Below are positions 10,753 through 20,732 of a stretch of 64,000 nt of DNA, in pieces (the stretch's first letter is position 1; each line of letters starts with the position of its first letter). The DNA is from a virus, in IMG/VR virus record IMGVR_UViG_3300027770_000025, positions 248,001 to 312,000 of that record; one strand, 5' to 3'. The notes below the pieces were generated by a model. The model was given only the letters and a program-made list of their open reading frames with translations, ran no database searches and was not told the origin of the DNA. The position numbers and the translations under genes are program-made.

Positions 10753-12957
10753 TTATTGGTTGTTAGTTAAACTTTTTCCTACTATATCTACTTGAAATTT
10801 TAAATTCTTCTCGTCGATACAAACAATTTCGAAAACTGGCATATAATCATACCCTGAAAATGAGCTATCGTCAAGAGAAATTATCAACGTAGAATAACTA
10901 ACTCCTGAAGGATTGCTTAATGGATATAATCCATCTGCATTTGTTAATATATTTATAATAAAGCCTCCTGGATATACCTGATCTCCAAAAGATATTCTAA
11001 ATCTTTGCCCAGATTTCCATCTAGCATTAGTACTGTCTTTTAATCTTATTGTTAAATCACCAGTTAGAGTTAAGGGTACACCATTATTAACATGCTTAAA
11101 GTAGTTTGAATAAGATACCAAAGGAATCTCATTTAATCCGCTTTGTGTTAATGTACCTTTACTTTGTGTGTCGGATATATTAAAATCCTGAACTGCATTT
11201 ATTACGGAAAGCTGATTGGGTATACTTCTATCTACGATAATACCTGGACCCTGCTTAACTAGGTTAAGATCATATGATATTTCAACGCTAGTTTGATTAT
11301 TTAATATAGCCCTTACTAAATCATAATTTTGATCAATAAGTCCCATTATAGACTGCGTATTGTTAAATAGGGCTTGATTTGCAGCTAATGTTTGTTCTAT
11401 ATTTCCTATCCTTCTATCCATATTGATAGACGTAGGACTGCTTAGTGTTATATTCTCCAAGTTAGTTACCCTATTGCTTAACTCTATGAAATCAGAAGAA
11501 GCGTTATTCAATGTTGAACTTGCATCCTGTAAAACATTCATAGCATCCATGAACATAGAAAGTGAAAAAGGAGAATAGTCATTAATTGCCTGCTCTACTC
11601 CAGTCTGATCGACGTCGGTATCAAATTTAAGATTAATCTTAAATCCGTATGAGTTGCCGTTTAATTTTGTTACTGGATTAGGTCTATATTTCTTTAATCT
11701 AGGAATATAAATGTCCCCACCTTCACTATTTACATCATCTAAGAATAAGACACCATATAGGTTTGTAGCTGACGTAGCAGGATTTGCCGGATCATATACA
11801 TCATAATAGATTAATACTGCGTTAAACTCAAAATCTGCTGCGTCTGCGGTGGCGTTAAACTCCTCCAATGTAGAAATACTGGAGTTGGTTAATATCTCCT
11901 GATATGAGTTTGGATCAAAATCAATACCGATAGAATCCAATTTGCTCCTAGTGTAAACTAGGGTGTTAGAATTATCAGTCTTAGTAAGAATATAGTTAGA
12001 GGGATCTGTAAAAATGTTTTCTGAAAAATAAGTGTTTGCAGTGTCTCTTGGTGAATACCAATTACCAGCTATCGAAGATCCATTTACTCCGGTATCATAA
12101 TAACTAGCAGTAGGTGAACCTAAAACATCATCATCAAAAATTGCTAATGTTGTTAATCCACTAGGATTTGTTTCATCGTAATTTCTACTAAATAGATATT
12201 CATCATTTAAAGGATTACTTGGGTTATTAGTCCATTGATAATCTGGATAGTAATTTTTATCGGTTACGTTCTTAAATAAGACATAGGGTGTATTTCCGTC
12301 CTTAGTAGGAATATAAACATAAACTTCTGAATATGCGTTGGTCGAATTCTTTACAGAGTTAACAATATCTAGATTACCAACATATTGTACAACCCTATTA
12401 TAAGGTGCTCCCGTCATTCCGTAAGCTCCTGTAGTTCCGTAAGGTGCATCGCCTTCAACGTATCTTTTTTGAGTTATAGGAACGTCATTGACAATCGTAA
12501 CAGTATTCTGATCTAACGCAGGGGAAACCTCAGTCGAATCAGCTGCTGAATATCTGATTGCTCCTATTTCTTTTAGCCATTTAAAAAATATTCTTTCCGA
12601 AATATTTTGCTTTAATGAAGAATCGTATTGATCGTCACCTGTTATGGTAGACTCTATGTTTAAACAATAACTCTGAAAACTTTGAGAGAAATCTATATTT
12701 GCATCGCCAGTTATAATTTGCTGAGTGCTATTAGCCCAATCGAGAAATGCGCTATCAGGACCATTCAATCTCACATAGTTGGTTTGGGTAGACGCACTGT
12801 TATCTATATCAGGTATGTTCAATAAGGCAAACTTGGAAAATCTGAATTTACTATCTGAATTATTGAACGTAAATGAAAGATCCTCAGCAGATGAAGAGAA
12901 TGTATAAAATGTTCCGCCTTGTACTTGTAAAGGTCTTATAAATGGTGTCTTTGCCAT
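10753..12957 (-). CDS. Virion structural protein (734 aa) with trimeric-fibre-like coiled coil
   Basis: The protein starts MAKTPFIRPLQVQGGTFYTF at an ATG. The first ~440 residues are mixed, with many aromatic and acidic residues. About residues 465-560 are helical with regular hydrophobic spacing (around ELSNRVTNLENITL and NIEQTLAANQALFNNTQSI), consistent with a trimeric coiled coil. The last ~150 residues form a beta-rich domain (around LTGDLTIRLKDSTNARW). A coiled coil ending in a beta-cap is a common arrangement in phage fibres, so a fibre or whisker role is inferred. It sits 13 bp upstream of the 1216-residue gene and downstream of the 304-residue fibre-like gene. No enzymatic motif is seen. 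Confidence 0.55.
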   Translation of the reverse strand: MAKTPFIRPLQVQGGTFYTFSSSAEDLSFTFNNSDSKFRFSKFALLNIPDIDNSASTQTNYVRLNGPDSAFLDWANSTQQIITGDANIDFSQSFQSYCLNIESTITGDDQYDSSLKQNISERIFFKWLKEIGAIRYSAADSTEVSPALDQNTVTIVNDVPITQKRYVEGDAPYGTTGAYGMTGAPYNRVVQYVGNLDIVNSVKNSTNAYSEVYVYIPTKDGNTPYVLFKNVTDKNYYPDYQWTNNPSNPLNDEYLFSRNYDETNPSGLTTLAIFDDDVLGSPTASYYDTGVNGSSIAGNWYSPRDTANTYFSENIFTDPSNYILTKTDNSNTLVYTRSKLDSIGIDFDPNSYQEILTNSSISTLEEFNATADAADFEFNAVLIYYDVYDPANPATSATNLYGVLFLDDVNSEGGDIYIPRLKKYRPNPVTKLNGNSYGFKINLKFDTDVDQTGVEQAINDYSPFSLSMFMDAMNVLQDASSTLNNASSDFIELSNRVTNLENITLSSPTSINMDRRIGNIEQTLAANQALFNNTQSIMGLIDQNYDLVRAILNNQTSVEISYDLNLVKQGPGIIVDRSIPNQLSVINAVQDFNISDTQSKGTLTQSGLNEIPLVSYSNYFKHVNNGVPLTLTGDLTIRLKDSTNARWKSGQRFRISFGDQVYPGGFIINILTNADGLYPLSNPSGVSYSTLIISLDDSSFSGYDYMPVFEIVCIDEKNLKFQVDIVGKSLTNNQ

Positions 12958-12981
12958 TAAATTTATTTTATTTTTATTCTA

Positions 12982-13896
12982 TTAAACCGTTACGTTGTTA
13001 GCAGATAAAACGATCCAAGAACCGTTTTGGTTTGCTTGTCCCTGTCCAACTCTCGTTTCCCATTGTAGAGTTATTGATGAACGATAGGACTTACTAGCAG
13101 TTACCGTTATACCGGATGTAGAATATCCGCCATAGGCTCCATAGGTATTAAATCCTGTATAGTAACTTGACGATGTACCTGTTATCCCGGTGTAAATAAA
13201 TCCGGCTGCTGCTGAAGTGTTAACGATAGTTACCCTAGTTCCTTGAGGAATATTAGGTAGCGTTCCACCTACTGGTGATGTGCCATCAACAACTTTCATA
13301 AAGAATCCAGTAGGACCGCAGTTTGCGTAGATAACATCTTCTAAACCAGTTATAGCATAAGGTGAGTTTACCGATGTTACATATCCACCGCCACCAATTC
13401 CTGATGTGTTTGCTGCAAATGCTGAACCTGCTGTTAATCCTGTTTTATAAGTTGTATTTGAACTTATAATATGTCCCTGGGTACCTAATTGAAATGCTCC
13501 ATTAGCACTTAGTCTTCCGTTGAAGCTAGAGGTTCCACCTGCTACGAAAATAGAAGATGTTCCTAAAGTTATTGTTCCGTTAAGAACTACCGCTCCTGAA
13601 GCTGTTACGTCTGTTGATTGTAAGCTTACGAACGAAGCTTGACCTAGATTATTTACTGATGCTGTTGGGGTTCCTGTGGAAGGAAGTGATAAAGCATCAA
13701 ATGATCCGATTTTTGCCTGAACCTTACCCGTTGAGGCTCCACTAAGATCTAATATACCATTTACCGTGTCTATACCGAAAACTGTAATGTATCCGTTTAT
13801 CCAGTTCTGTAAGATTAGAAAGTTGGAGTTAATTGTTACTCTTGAGCCTGATATAGAATCAGTGCCTAAAATTTCTGTAATGTTTACTGTTGCCAT
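12982..13896 (-). CDS. Small fibre-like structural protein (304 aa)
   Basis: The protein starts MATVNITEILGTDSISGSRV at an ATG. The N-terminal ~45 residues read as an attachment motif (around INSNFLILQNWINGYI). The remainder is Gly/Ser/Thr-rich with repeated short strands (for example ASGAVVLNGTITLGTSSIF), like a beta-solenoid or knobbed fibre tip. It is the first gene of its transcription unit: the AT-rich promoter-like element at 13,923-13,934 lies about 27 nt upstream of the start codon. Inference: a short fibre or decoration protein of the tail. No ligand-binding residue can be identified. Confidence 0.5.
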   Translation of the reverse strand: MATVNITEILGTDSISGSRVTINSNFLILQNWINGYITVFGIDTVNGILDLSGASTGKVQAKIGSFDALSLPSTGTPTASVNNLGQASFVSLQSTDVTASGAVVLNGTITLGTSSIFVAGGTSSFNGRLSANGAFQLGTQGHIISSNTTYKTGLTAGSAFAANTSGIGGGGYVTSVNSPYAITGLEDVIYANCGPTGFFMKVVDGTSPVGGTLPNIPQGTRVTIVNTSAAAGFIYTGITGTSSSYYTGFNTYGAYGGYSTSGITVTASKSYRSSITLQWETRVGQGQANQNGSWIVLSANNVTV

Positions 13897-13922
13897 TTTA
13901 TTGTTTTATTTCTTTTTGAAGT

Positions 13923-13934
13923 GAAATATATATC
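13923..13934. promoter_or_regulatory. Putative divergent late-type promoter
   Basis: GAAATATATATC on the plus strand reads GATATATATTTC on the minus strand. It lies about 27 nt before the ATG at 13,896 (minus) and about 23 nt before the ATG at 13,958 (plus). The core matches the GATATATA element seen before many operons in this window, and being nearly symmetric it could serve both directions. Confidence 0.5.
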
Positions 13935-13957
13935 TACGTCTCAGACAACACTTAAAT

Positions 13958-14125
13958 ATGGCAATACATAAAAACGAACTTACCATAATGGACACCAAAG
14001 ACATATCTTTAAGTCCAAAACCAGTGATTTATTTCCCTAAAACACTAAAAAATTCAGACAATTTTACTAGCATCAAAAAAACCACTCCGATTGGGAGAAA
14101 TCTGTGCGGTTACACAAAAAAATAA
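13958..14125 (+). CDS. Small protein of unknown function (55 aa) preceding phoH
   Basis: ATG at 13,958 to TAA at 14,123-14,125; 55 codons. The product begins MAIHKNELTIMDTKDISLS and ends IGRNLCGYTKK; it is basic with no recognisable domain. It lies 7 bp upstream of the phoH ATG on the same strand and about 23 nt after a promoter-like element, which is the spacing expected of a first cistron. It could also be leader sequence without a product. Coding potential rests on position and an intact frame only. Confidence 0.4.
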   Translation: MAIHKNELTIMDTKDISLSPKPVIYFPKTLKNSDNFTSIKKTTPIGRNLCGYTKK

Positions 14126-14132
14126 ATATAAT

Positions 14133-14900
14133 ATGGCTAACAGAAAAAAAAGAATTACCGACGAAGAATTTTATGAGGATTTCCCTCCTGGATATCAATC
14201 CCCTAATGCATCCAGATTCGATTTGCAAAAATTAAAGGTTGACTTTAAATTTAAAAACGAGAATCAAAAAAATCTCTCAAATCTTATAAATGACAATAAG
14301 ATCACTATCGTAGCTGGCCCAGCAGGAACAGGTAAAACTTATCTAGCATGTGCTCAAGCTCTAAAGCTCATAAAGAATGATACTAGGTTTAAGAAAATAA
14401 TACTAGTAAAAAGTGTAACTGTTTTAGAAGGGGAAGAGGTAGGATTCCTTAAAGGTGACCTTAAAGAAAAAATGTTACCCTTTACCATATCTTTCCTTGA
14501 TAACTTTCATAAAGTTATTGGAGAGGGGTTAACCCAAATTATGTTGGATCAAGGTTATATCGAGGTATTACCTTTAGCTTTTATTAGGGGTAGATCTATA
14601 GACAACGCAATTATAATAGTAGACGAAGCCCAGAATATAACTCAGAAAAATATGAGATCTACTATGACTAGAATAGGTACAGACACTAAGATGATTATTA
14701 CAGGTGACACCAAACAGATAGACATGAAAAATCCAAAGCTATCGTCTCTTGATTTAGTTGTTAAGATATTTCAAAATAAGGATAATATCGGAACAATGCA
14801 CTTTGGTGTTAACGATATAGTTAGGGATCCAATAGTAAAACTTATAGAGGAAACATTCGATGAATGGGAAGAAAAAAATTCAAAGCCAAATAAGGGATAA
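14133..14900 (+). CDS. phoH: PhoH-like P-loop ATPase
   Basis: 255 residues from the ATG at 14,133. A TTG farther upstream (14,091) is in frame but overlaps the preceding small ORF, so the ATG is preferred. Walker A is GPAGTGKT (residues 62-69) and Walker B with the PhoH signature is VDEAQN (163-168). A further conserved motif, GDTKQID, lies at 191-197. PhoH proteins are cytoplasmic ATPases related to superfamily-1 helicases. They are very common in phages, where their role is unsettled: RNA-linked or phosphate-starvation functions have been proposed. This is one of only three plus-strand genes in the window and faces the 1344-residue tail gene end to end. Confidence 0.93.
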   Translation: MANRKKRITDEEFYEDFPPGYQSPNASRFDLQKLKVDFKFKNENQKNLSNLINDNKITIVAGPAGTGKTYLACAQALKLIKNDTRFKKIILVKSVTVLEGEEVGFLKGDLKEKMLPFTISFLDNFHKVIGEGLTQIMLDQGYIEVLPLAFIRGRSIDNAIIIVDEAQNITQKNMRSTMTRIGTDTKMIITGDTKQIDMKNPKLSSLDLVVKIFQNKDNIGTMHFGVNDIVRDPIVKLIEETFDEWEEKNSKPNKG

Positions 14901-14918
14901 TCCGAAGATTTATTCCCT
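14893..14918. terminator. Possible terminator hairpin between convergent genes
   Basis: An imperfect inverted repeat (AGGGA/TCCCT plus AATC/GATT around a four-base loop that reads TTCG on the minus strand) covers the phoH stop codon and the 9-bp gap to the convergent gene. There is no strong T-run, so the call is weak. Confidence 0.35.
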
Positions 14919-17900
14919 ATTGAATGTTGAATCTGGGTTATTTGGAATAACTATAGCAGATCCAAATTGACCTTTATTAGCTTGTAATATTTCCATTTCC
15001 TGATACATTAGATCCTTACCTAATCTCATTGCTTGATAATCCCTTGCAAGGAAAGGTGGATTAGGATATCCATAATCGCTGGAGTCAACAAAATCAGGTC
15101 TAGTGTCATCCGGTCTTTTATCCTTGTGATCTATTACTTTTATGAATCCTGGCTTAGAAACCTCGTAGATGTTTCCTGCAGAATCTTCTACCTGATTGTA
15201 TATCGTATAATATCCAGCATCTACAAAAGTGTAGATAAAGTATGGACTGCCCTTTATGTTAAGAAGCTCGTCTTTTGTTTCGGAGTTACTTAGTATCCAC
15301 TTATTGTTTTTCTTACCGTAAATATTAGAAGCATAGTTATTAAAAACCACGGTGGATAATAACGGAATCTCCATATAGTTATCTGTCGAATGAACATCGC
15401 ACCAGGTCCAAGCTCCTGACCCAGGCCTAGAAATAATATTTCCCAGATTTATACCTAACTCAGGATAGTATTGTTCAGACAGGGTAGAAAATCCTCCTGT
15501 TGAACCAAATGATATAAAACTTCCGGTACCCCCAGTAGAGCCACTAGTATTAACTCCGAAAATAAATACGTTTGAAGAAGTATCCTTAGAGAATGTTAGG
15601 TCGCCTTCAAAAGTACCTAAATTTTGTAGATCTAAATTTTTATTAGCATTATTCGTCTTGAGTAGTGCGACACTATATCCTGTTAATCCTGGTGTGTTTA
15701 TTTGATATGACGTAAAAAATTGGGATTCGTTGATTTTATCAAAAGCTAAAAATCCCATATCCCTATCAAGAACGCCAGTAGAATTATATGAAATATCCCT
15801 TAATGTTCCCTGATCTGTTATTTCAGCTGTGTATAAATAGTTCTGTCCTGTAGAGCCCAATACTATTTGGCTCCCGAAATAAGTACCAGTTACACCCTGA
15901 CCATAGTCTCCCCTAATGGTATTAACATAATAACCCGAATTATCCTTAGCTGTAATTATTTTCTTAATGCCGTTATAAGAGGAAGTACCGCCTATATCTA
16001 CGATTCCCCCAGTTATCCCGTTAGCTGTGGGACCTGAAATTATATAGAATGGATAATTTTTAGAAGCTGAGGGGGATGGATGCAGAATATTAAGCCCCAT
16101 CATATTAAAAGTACCAGATGATTGTCCAGTTATAATAAAGCCATTTTCGTTATTTGATGATTTTATATCTTCTATAGAAAATCCACCAGTTGAACCTGAA
16201 GTGCTTTTTATTTCAACTAAATCTAGATTATCTGAATCAAGTTTAATGTATGCACCAAATTCATTAGAAGCAAGGTCTCCGATATAATAAGGAACCGTCG
16301 ATATATCTCCCGTTCTATCCCATTCATTTTTTAAAGAGCTGAAAATGACAGGTGTGTTTGATGTGTGGGTAATCGCAAGATTCACATGATACCTAGAAGA
16401 ATCTATTTTAGTGCTTACAGTCCCACCTGGATAAGGTAATGCTACGGTTGAAACGGGAGGGAAATATCTAAACGAATTAATTCTATATTTTTTTCTTATG
16501 TTGCTTTCATAATCACCAGTAACCCCGTTTATATCGGTAAATGTAGAGGAACTTCCTAGATCTCTTCCTATTTTAACCACGTACGCTGCATTTGAATCAG
16601 TCTTTGATCCAGCATTAGCTATAGTGTATGGATAAACTGAAGGAGTCCATTGGCAAACTTGAATAGTAATAGATGTTCCGTTTGTATATGGAAATGCTGC
16701 TGTTGCCCCGCTCTGATAAGTTGTACGTATTCCGAATGAATTTGTATCCCTATAAATCTGATCTATTCTATAGTAAGCAGTGTTACCGCCCTGTACGATT
16801 ATTAAACTTTGTCCAGTCAGTCTGTTGTTAATAGATGAAAATTCATTGCCTCCTATTCCGTTTATAAAACTAAGATAGACCAAATTTACATTATCGTAGC
16901 TACCCCCAGTTCCTGCGGGGAATCCGGTAAACCCAAAGTCACAGTAAGTGTTTGCAACCGAATCACCGCTACCTACTGAAACCCTCCATGGGCTATTTAT
17001 GACCACCGTGCCAAATGAGGGTACACCTATCCCAGGATATGTCCCTGCAGTAGCACCGGGAACATTAGGATTGGTAATACCCACCGGTGCCCCAGTTGCA
17101 CCCCCCGTTGTAATTGGAAATCCGTATGCCCCCCAGACAAATTCGCCAACCTCAATAAATCTATTAAAAGTACCGGAAGCATATAAATATAATCCATCCT
17201 CGCTTGAGCAAAGACTTTGAACTTCGGTGCTAAATCCTTTAAATGGAAGTATCGATTCGACATTACCTCTCTCTGAATAAGAAACTATAAACCCGGTTTT
17301 TCCGTTATTAACTGAATTATAAGTTGATAGTGTGCCTGAATTTAAACTAGGTCCATAGTCAGATAATATTGCTGGGGTATTGTCCGCATAATATCCAAAC
17401 TGGATCGAATAATTTCCGGTATAAATATCGGGCTGAATGTAGCCTCCAACATAATATTTCTTCTCTCCTAGAAAAGTCTGTGTTGTCGAAGAGGTTACTC
17501 TAAACATTCCTATGTTACCAGATGCTCCTGAAATATATGAAATAGATTTCTCCCATTCGGAAGCTTGTATAGATTCCGAGATCTGATCTTGCTCAAATGA
17601 AGGCAAAGCCCAATTGTTCCAATATGGTTGTTTACCTGCTCTACCATCAGCTATATCACTTAATTTTGCGGTCAGAAATAAATTACGTGGATCCAGCCCA
17701 GGGTGCTTATATTCAAGGAAAGAGCTATCATAAACCATCCACTCCGGATAAGTCCATGTGTATTTATTTACTTTAGGTAAAGGTGAACCCCCGCCAGTGG
17801 CAGTATGGTAAGTGAAATTCCATCCCGTTGCTCCTGCATATTTAGAAGATCCATAAACGTGGGGCAAATCATAAGCGAAAAGCGAAAGTTGATTATATCC

Positions 17901-18944
17901 AAGAATCCATAAATCATTCGCGTGGATAGTTAGTCCATCCTGATTCGTATTGTGTCCTATTAGCTCTATACCAAGCACAGCATTTGAATTCAATGATGAA
18001 TTTGCTGTATTGAATTGCGTGTGTGATGTTCCATTAAAATGCCAAAGACCGGTTCCATCTCCAAGTTCCCCGTCTCCCATTGAATAAAAAACATGTCCAT
18101 TATCTCTTGCTTTCACACAAGTTATTGGTCCCCCACTAACCCCATAATTCCAGAATTCAAAACCATCAAAATACGAAATACCTATGTCAGTTCCGATCCA
18201 TAGGTTTCCATTCTCGTCAAAGTCTAAACAATATACGTTATCTGATATTATTCCGCTTGTGCTAGTGTTGTAAACTTTTGCCTGCTGGATATATTTTGAT
18301 CCGTTTGTTAAAGTTATGGTTTGTAATTTTCCTTGCGGAACAACAAAAAGTCCTTCCGAAGTTCCCATATAGTAAAGATAATCCTTACCGTCATACCCTT
18401 TAGTTTCTATATCATAGATATGCGGCCAAGTATAATCATCAACGGTTTCATCCCATTGATCTGTTTCTTTAAAATAATAAAATAATCTTCCACCGGTGGC
18501 TCCATTTATTCTTGTATAATCAGATGCACCGGTTCCTCCTACCCCGTTAAGTGGATTGATAAAAGCTAAAATATCGTCACCAAAGGGGCAAGCGTATATT
18601 AATGAAACTTCCTGAGGCTGATTAAAAGTTCCCAAAGCCTGGAATGTCCAGCTATCACCCTCGTCAACTTTATTAGTATTGATCCAAAAAACTGCAACCT
18701 GATTTATGTTAGCATTTCCTGCTGTTGGTCCTTGTGCTACTCCAACCCAGGCTTTATCCTCCGGATCTATTGATATACATCTGGTATCCAGATAGTATGG
18801 TGAAACCTGGGGAACTGCGGAGTTTGTGCTGTCGTAATATTCCCAGATTGACCCGTTGAATCTTCTAACATCCTGACCTGAAGCCCAAGCGTAAAATTCT
18901 TGATCTAGATCTATCTGATTAATATAAAGGGATGAATTAGGCAT
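14910..18944 (-). CDS. Tail protein with beta-propeller repeats and C-terminal PKD-like domain (1344 aa)
   Basis: The protein starts MPNSSLYINQIDLDQEFYAW. Residues ~236-267 carry a textbook propeller blade (VYCLDFDENGNLWIGTDIG, then ISYFDG), the repeat found in sensor propellers of Bacteroidota two-component proteins. Weaker copies surround it (CISIDPEDKAWVGVA near residue 57). Near the C-terminus (~1230-1290) a PKD-like segment is seen (YFIYTFVDAGYYTIYNQVED). There is no kinase, signal peptide or membrane segment, so this is a virion adhesin rather than a sensor. It lies between the PKD-bearing fibre gene and phoH, in the peripheral baseplate region. Inference: receptor-binding or spacer protein, possibly with domains acquired from host genes. 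Confidence 0.65.
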   Translation of the reverse strand: MPNSSLYINQIDLDQEFYAWASGQDVRRFNGSIWEYYDSTNSAVPQVSPYYLDTRCISIDPEDKAWVGVAQGPTAGNANINQVAVFWINTNKVDEGDSWTFQALGTFNQPQEVSLIYACPFGDDILAFINPLNGVGGTGASDYTRINGATGGRLFYYFKETDQWDETVDDYTWPHIYDIETKGYDGKDYLYYMGTSEGLFVVPQGKLQTITLTNGSKYIQQAKVYNTSTSGIISDNVYCLDFDENGNLWIGTDIGISYFDGFEFWNYGVSGGPITCVKARDNGHVFYSMGDGELGDGTGLWHFNGTSHTQFNTANSSLNSNAVLGIELIGHNTNQDGLTIHANDLWILGYNQLSLFAYDLPHVYGSSKYAGATGWNFTYHTATGGGSPLPKVNKYTWTYPEWMVYDSSFLEYKHPGLDPRNLFLTAKLSDIADGRAGKQPYWNNWALPSFEQDQISESIQASEWEKSISYISGASGNIGMFRVTSSTTQTFLGEKKYYVGGYIQPDIYTGNYSIQFGYYADNTPAILSDYGPSLNSGTLSTYNSVNNGKTGFIVSYSERGNVESILPFKGFSTEVQSLCSSEDGLYLYASGTFNRFIEVGEFVWGAYGFPITTGGATGAPVGITNPNVPGATAGTYPGIGVPSFGTVVINSPWRVSVGSGDSVANTYCDFGFTGFPAGTGGSYDNVNLVYLSFINGIGGNEFSSINNRLTGQSLIIVQGGNTAYYRIDQIYRDTNSFGIRTTYQSGATAAFPYTNGTSITIQVCQWTPSVYPYTIANAGSKTDSNAAYVVKIGRDLGSSSTFTDINGVTGDYESNIRKKYRINSFRYFPPVSTVALPYPGGTVSTKIDSSRYHVNLAITHTSNTPVIFSSLKNEWDRTGDISTVPYYIGDLASNEFGAYIKLDSDNLDLVEIKSTSGSTGGFSIEDIKSSNNENGFIITGQSSGTFNMMGLNILHPSPSASKNYPFYIISGPTANGITGGIVDIGGTSSYNGIKKIITAKDNSGYYVNTIRGDYGQGVTGTYFGSQIVLGSTGQNYLYTAEITDQGTLRDISYNSTGVLDRDMGFLAFDKINESQFFTSYQINTPGLTGYSVALLKTNNANKNLDLQNLGTFEGDLTFSKDTSSNVFIFGVNTSGSTGGTGSFISFGSTGGFSTLSEQYYPELGINLGNIISRPGSGAWTWCDVHSTDNYMEIPLLSTVVFNNYASNIYGKKNNKWILSNSETKDELLNIKGSPYFIYTFVDAGYYTIYNQVEDSAGNIYEVSKPGFIKVIDHKDKRPDDTRPDFVDSSDYGYPNPPFLARDYQAMRLGKDLMYQEMEILQANKGQFGSAIVIPNNPDSTFNRE

Positions 18945-18966
18945 CTATCTTTTTTTAAATTGTATT

Positions 18967-18976
18967 GTATATATTT
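18967..18976 (-). promoter_or_regulatory. Putative late-type promoter
   Basis: Minus-strand AAATATATAC lies about 22 nt before the ATG at 18,944. It is a weaker match to the recurrent GATATATA element because the leading G is missing. Confidence 0.4.
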
Positions 18977-19001
18977 GAATTTTAATAACAGGGATATTAA
19001 A

Positions 19002-20732
19002 TTATGGACTGCCGAAATACCATCCTCTTACAGGACCAGTAGATCCGGGGTTGGCTATCTGATATGGGTTGGCTATTCTATTTGTATTGAAAGAAATCCA
19101 ATTTGTTTTACCTATGGTTGCTGTTGTAGGAACTCCTCGCCTCCCAGCCCAAGGACCGTTGTCGCTTAGATCTACTGCAGCTAGAAAAAGGCCCGAACCC
19201 CCCCAGTCGTTATCTATAATTGAAATTTTAAGGCCATTAAAAGTATTTGGATCTACTAATCCTATATTATACATCCATGCATAATCGGGAGAAGCCGAAG
19301 CAACAATGTTATTTTCAAACCCGTTTCCATTACTAACTAAAGCAGCATTTATTAGACTTGCAACACCTAATCCTGCTCCTGTATCCTGCATAAATACCAA
19401 TGTACCATCGGGGGAATTTCCCACACCCCCTGAAATTAATATATCAGATATTGTAACATCAACAGTCATATCATAGCCAGATTCGATATTATTTATACAA
19501 GGTGAAACCGTGCTAAATCTCAGGGTTAAATATAGTGTAACAGTACCTGATACATACGATGCAGAGGGAAGACAAGCCCCACCGTATCCCCCACTAGCAC
19601 CTCCTGCGCCATCAAGTTCATATTCATAAGCTACAGGATATTCACCGCTATAAAAGGCTACCTCTAATGCTTTAGAAGACTGGTACCCTATGGAAAATTC
19701 ATTAAAAATTAGATTCGATACCTGTGTACTTGTCCAATACCTGTTACTAACTAAAGATTTTCCATAGCCTTGTATATCAGCAAAATAAAATATATTACTG
19801 AAATAAGTACCAAGATCACCAGGAAGCATATAATTACCCAGTGTGTACCTTGTTAATGATCCCCATCCGGTTGCCCCAGGTACACCAAGAGCATTAAAAG
19901 CAAGACTGGAAGCAATATATTGTCCAGTAAACAAACCATAATTTAAACTGCTGGGCATTGTTATATCTTGCGAAGAAGACCAATATGATGTAATTTCTCC
20001 CTGAGCTCTGAATTGAGTGTTATTTATAGGAATAGGTACCGCAGAACTACCAGTGGTATTTACAGAATATGCATTACCAGAACCTGATATACCTAATGCT
20101 GTTAATAGAATTCCCGTGTCTGCCACGGATTGATAATGCAGGCCTAATGTAAAGGGAGATGCTAAATAATTATAACGCTCAAATAAGCCATTTTTGCTAT
20201 ATGTCACAGTCACGGAAGAAGATGCAGTGTTACCCAAAAGGCTAGTTAAAATAACAGAGGATGTTGATACGTAAGTTGAATATGTAGCACCAGACTCAGA
20301 TCCGGTTAAATCCAACCAGCTGTAAATTAGAGCACCCGTTTGGTTGTTTATCGTGGTAAGATTTGGGTTATTTAAACCAGCAAGGTTCCATGTATAGTAG
20401 GCAGCACTAGCTGTAGATCCTACTGCAGTATATGATACTGTGGTTCCCATAGGGACAACAGTGGTCTGGTTGCTGATCATTGTCATTGAGATATTCTCAG
20501 GGACTACAACAATTATGTTTGACTTCTCGTTGGAAGAACTGATGCTTCCGATGCTTACTGTCAATTTAGCACTAAATCCAGTATTTGATGGAGAAACATA
20601 TCTAACAATAGGATTAGTTGCTGTTGCCCCAGTAGGTGTTCCGCCGGGAAAATTCCAGATCCTTCCAGTAGGTGATCCCTCTGAGATGTCCTGATATAAA
20701 ATGTAATCCCCTTGGCTTATTGATATTGACAT
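19002..20732 (-). CDS. PKD-domain fibre or adhesin protein (576 aa)
   Basis: The protein starts MSISISQGDYILYQDISEGS. Residues ~5-65 match the PKD fold pattern: the W-x-F-x-G-G core (RIWNFPGGTP) is followed by a conserved Pro/Tyr (NPIVRYVSP) and a final strand (FSAKLTVS). A second Ig/PKD-like unit follows at ~85-175. The C-terminal half is Gly/Ser/Tyr-rich beta sequence with no motif I can name. PKD domains are extracellular beta-sandwich spacers, here probably on the virion surface. The gene has its own promoter-like element at 20,755-20,763 and follows the 1396-residue baseplate gene. Inference: part of the host-recognition set together with the propeller protein. Confidence 0.65.
   Translation of the reverse strand: MSISISQGDYILYQDISEGSPTGRIWNFPGGTPTGATATNPIVRYVSPSNTGFSAKLTVSIGSISSSNEKSNIIVVVPENISMTMISNQTTVVPMGTTVSYTAVGSTASAAYYTWNLAGLNNPNLTTINNQTGALIYSWLDLTGSESGATYSTYVSTSSVILTSLLGNTASSSVTVTYSKNGLFERYNYLASPFTLGLHYQSVADTGILLTALGISGSGNAYSVNTTGSSAVPIPINNTQFRAQGEITSYWSSSQDITMPSSLNYGLFTGQYIASSLAFNALGVPGATGWGSLTRYTLGNYMLPGDLGTYFSNIFYFADIQGYGKSLVSNRYWTSTQVSNLIFNEFSIGYQSSKALEVAFYSGEYPVAYEYELDGAGGASGGYGGACLPSASYVSGTVTLYLTLRFSTVSPCINNIESGYDMTVDVTISDILISGGVGNSPDGTLVFMQDTGAGLGVASLINAALVSNGNGFENNIVASASPDYAWMYNIGLVDPNTFNGLKISIIDNDWGGSGLFLAAVDLSDNGPWAGRRGVPTTATIGKTNWISFNTNRIANPYQIANPGSTGPVRGWYFGSP

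Noticed and set aside
14910-18944. Reading the propeller protein as a two-component regulator
   Set aside because: No histidine kinase, receiver, signal peptide or membrane segment is present, and the context is tail genes.
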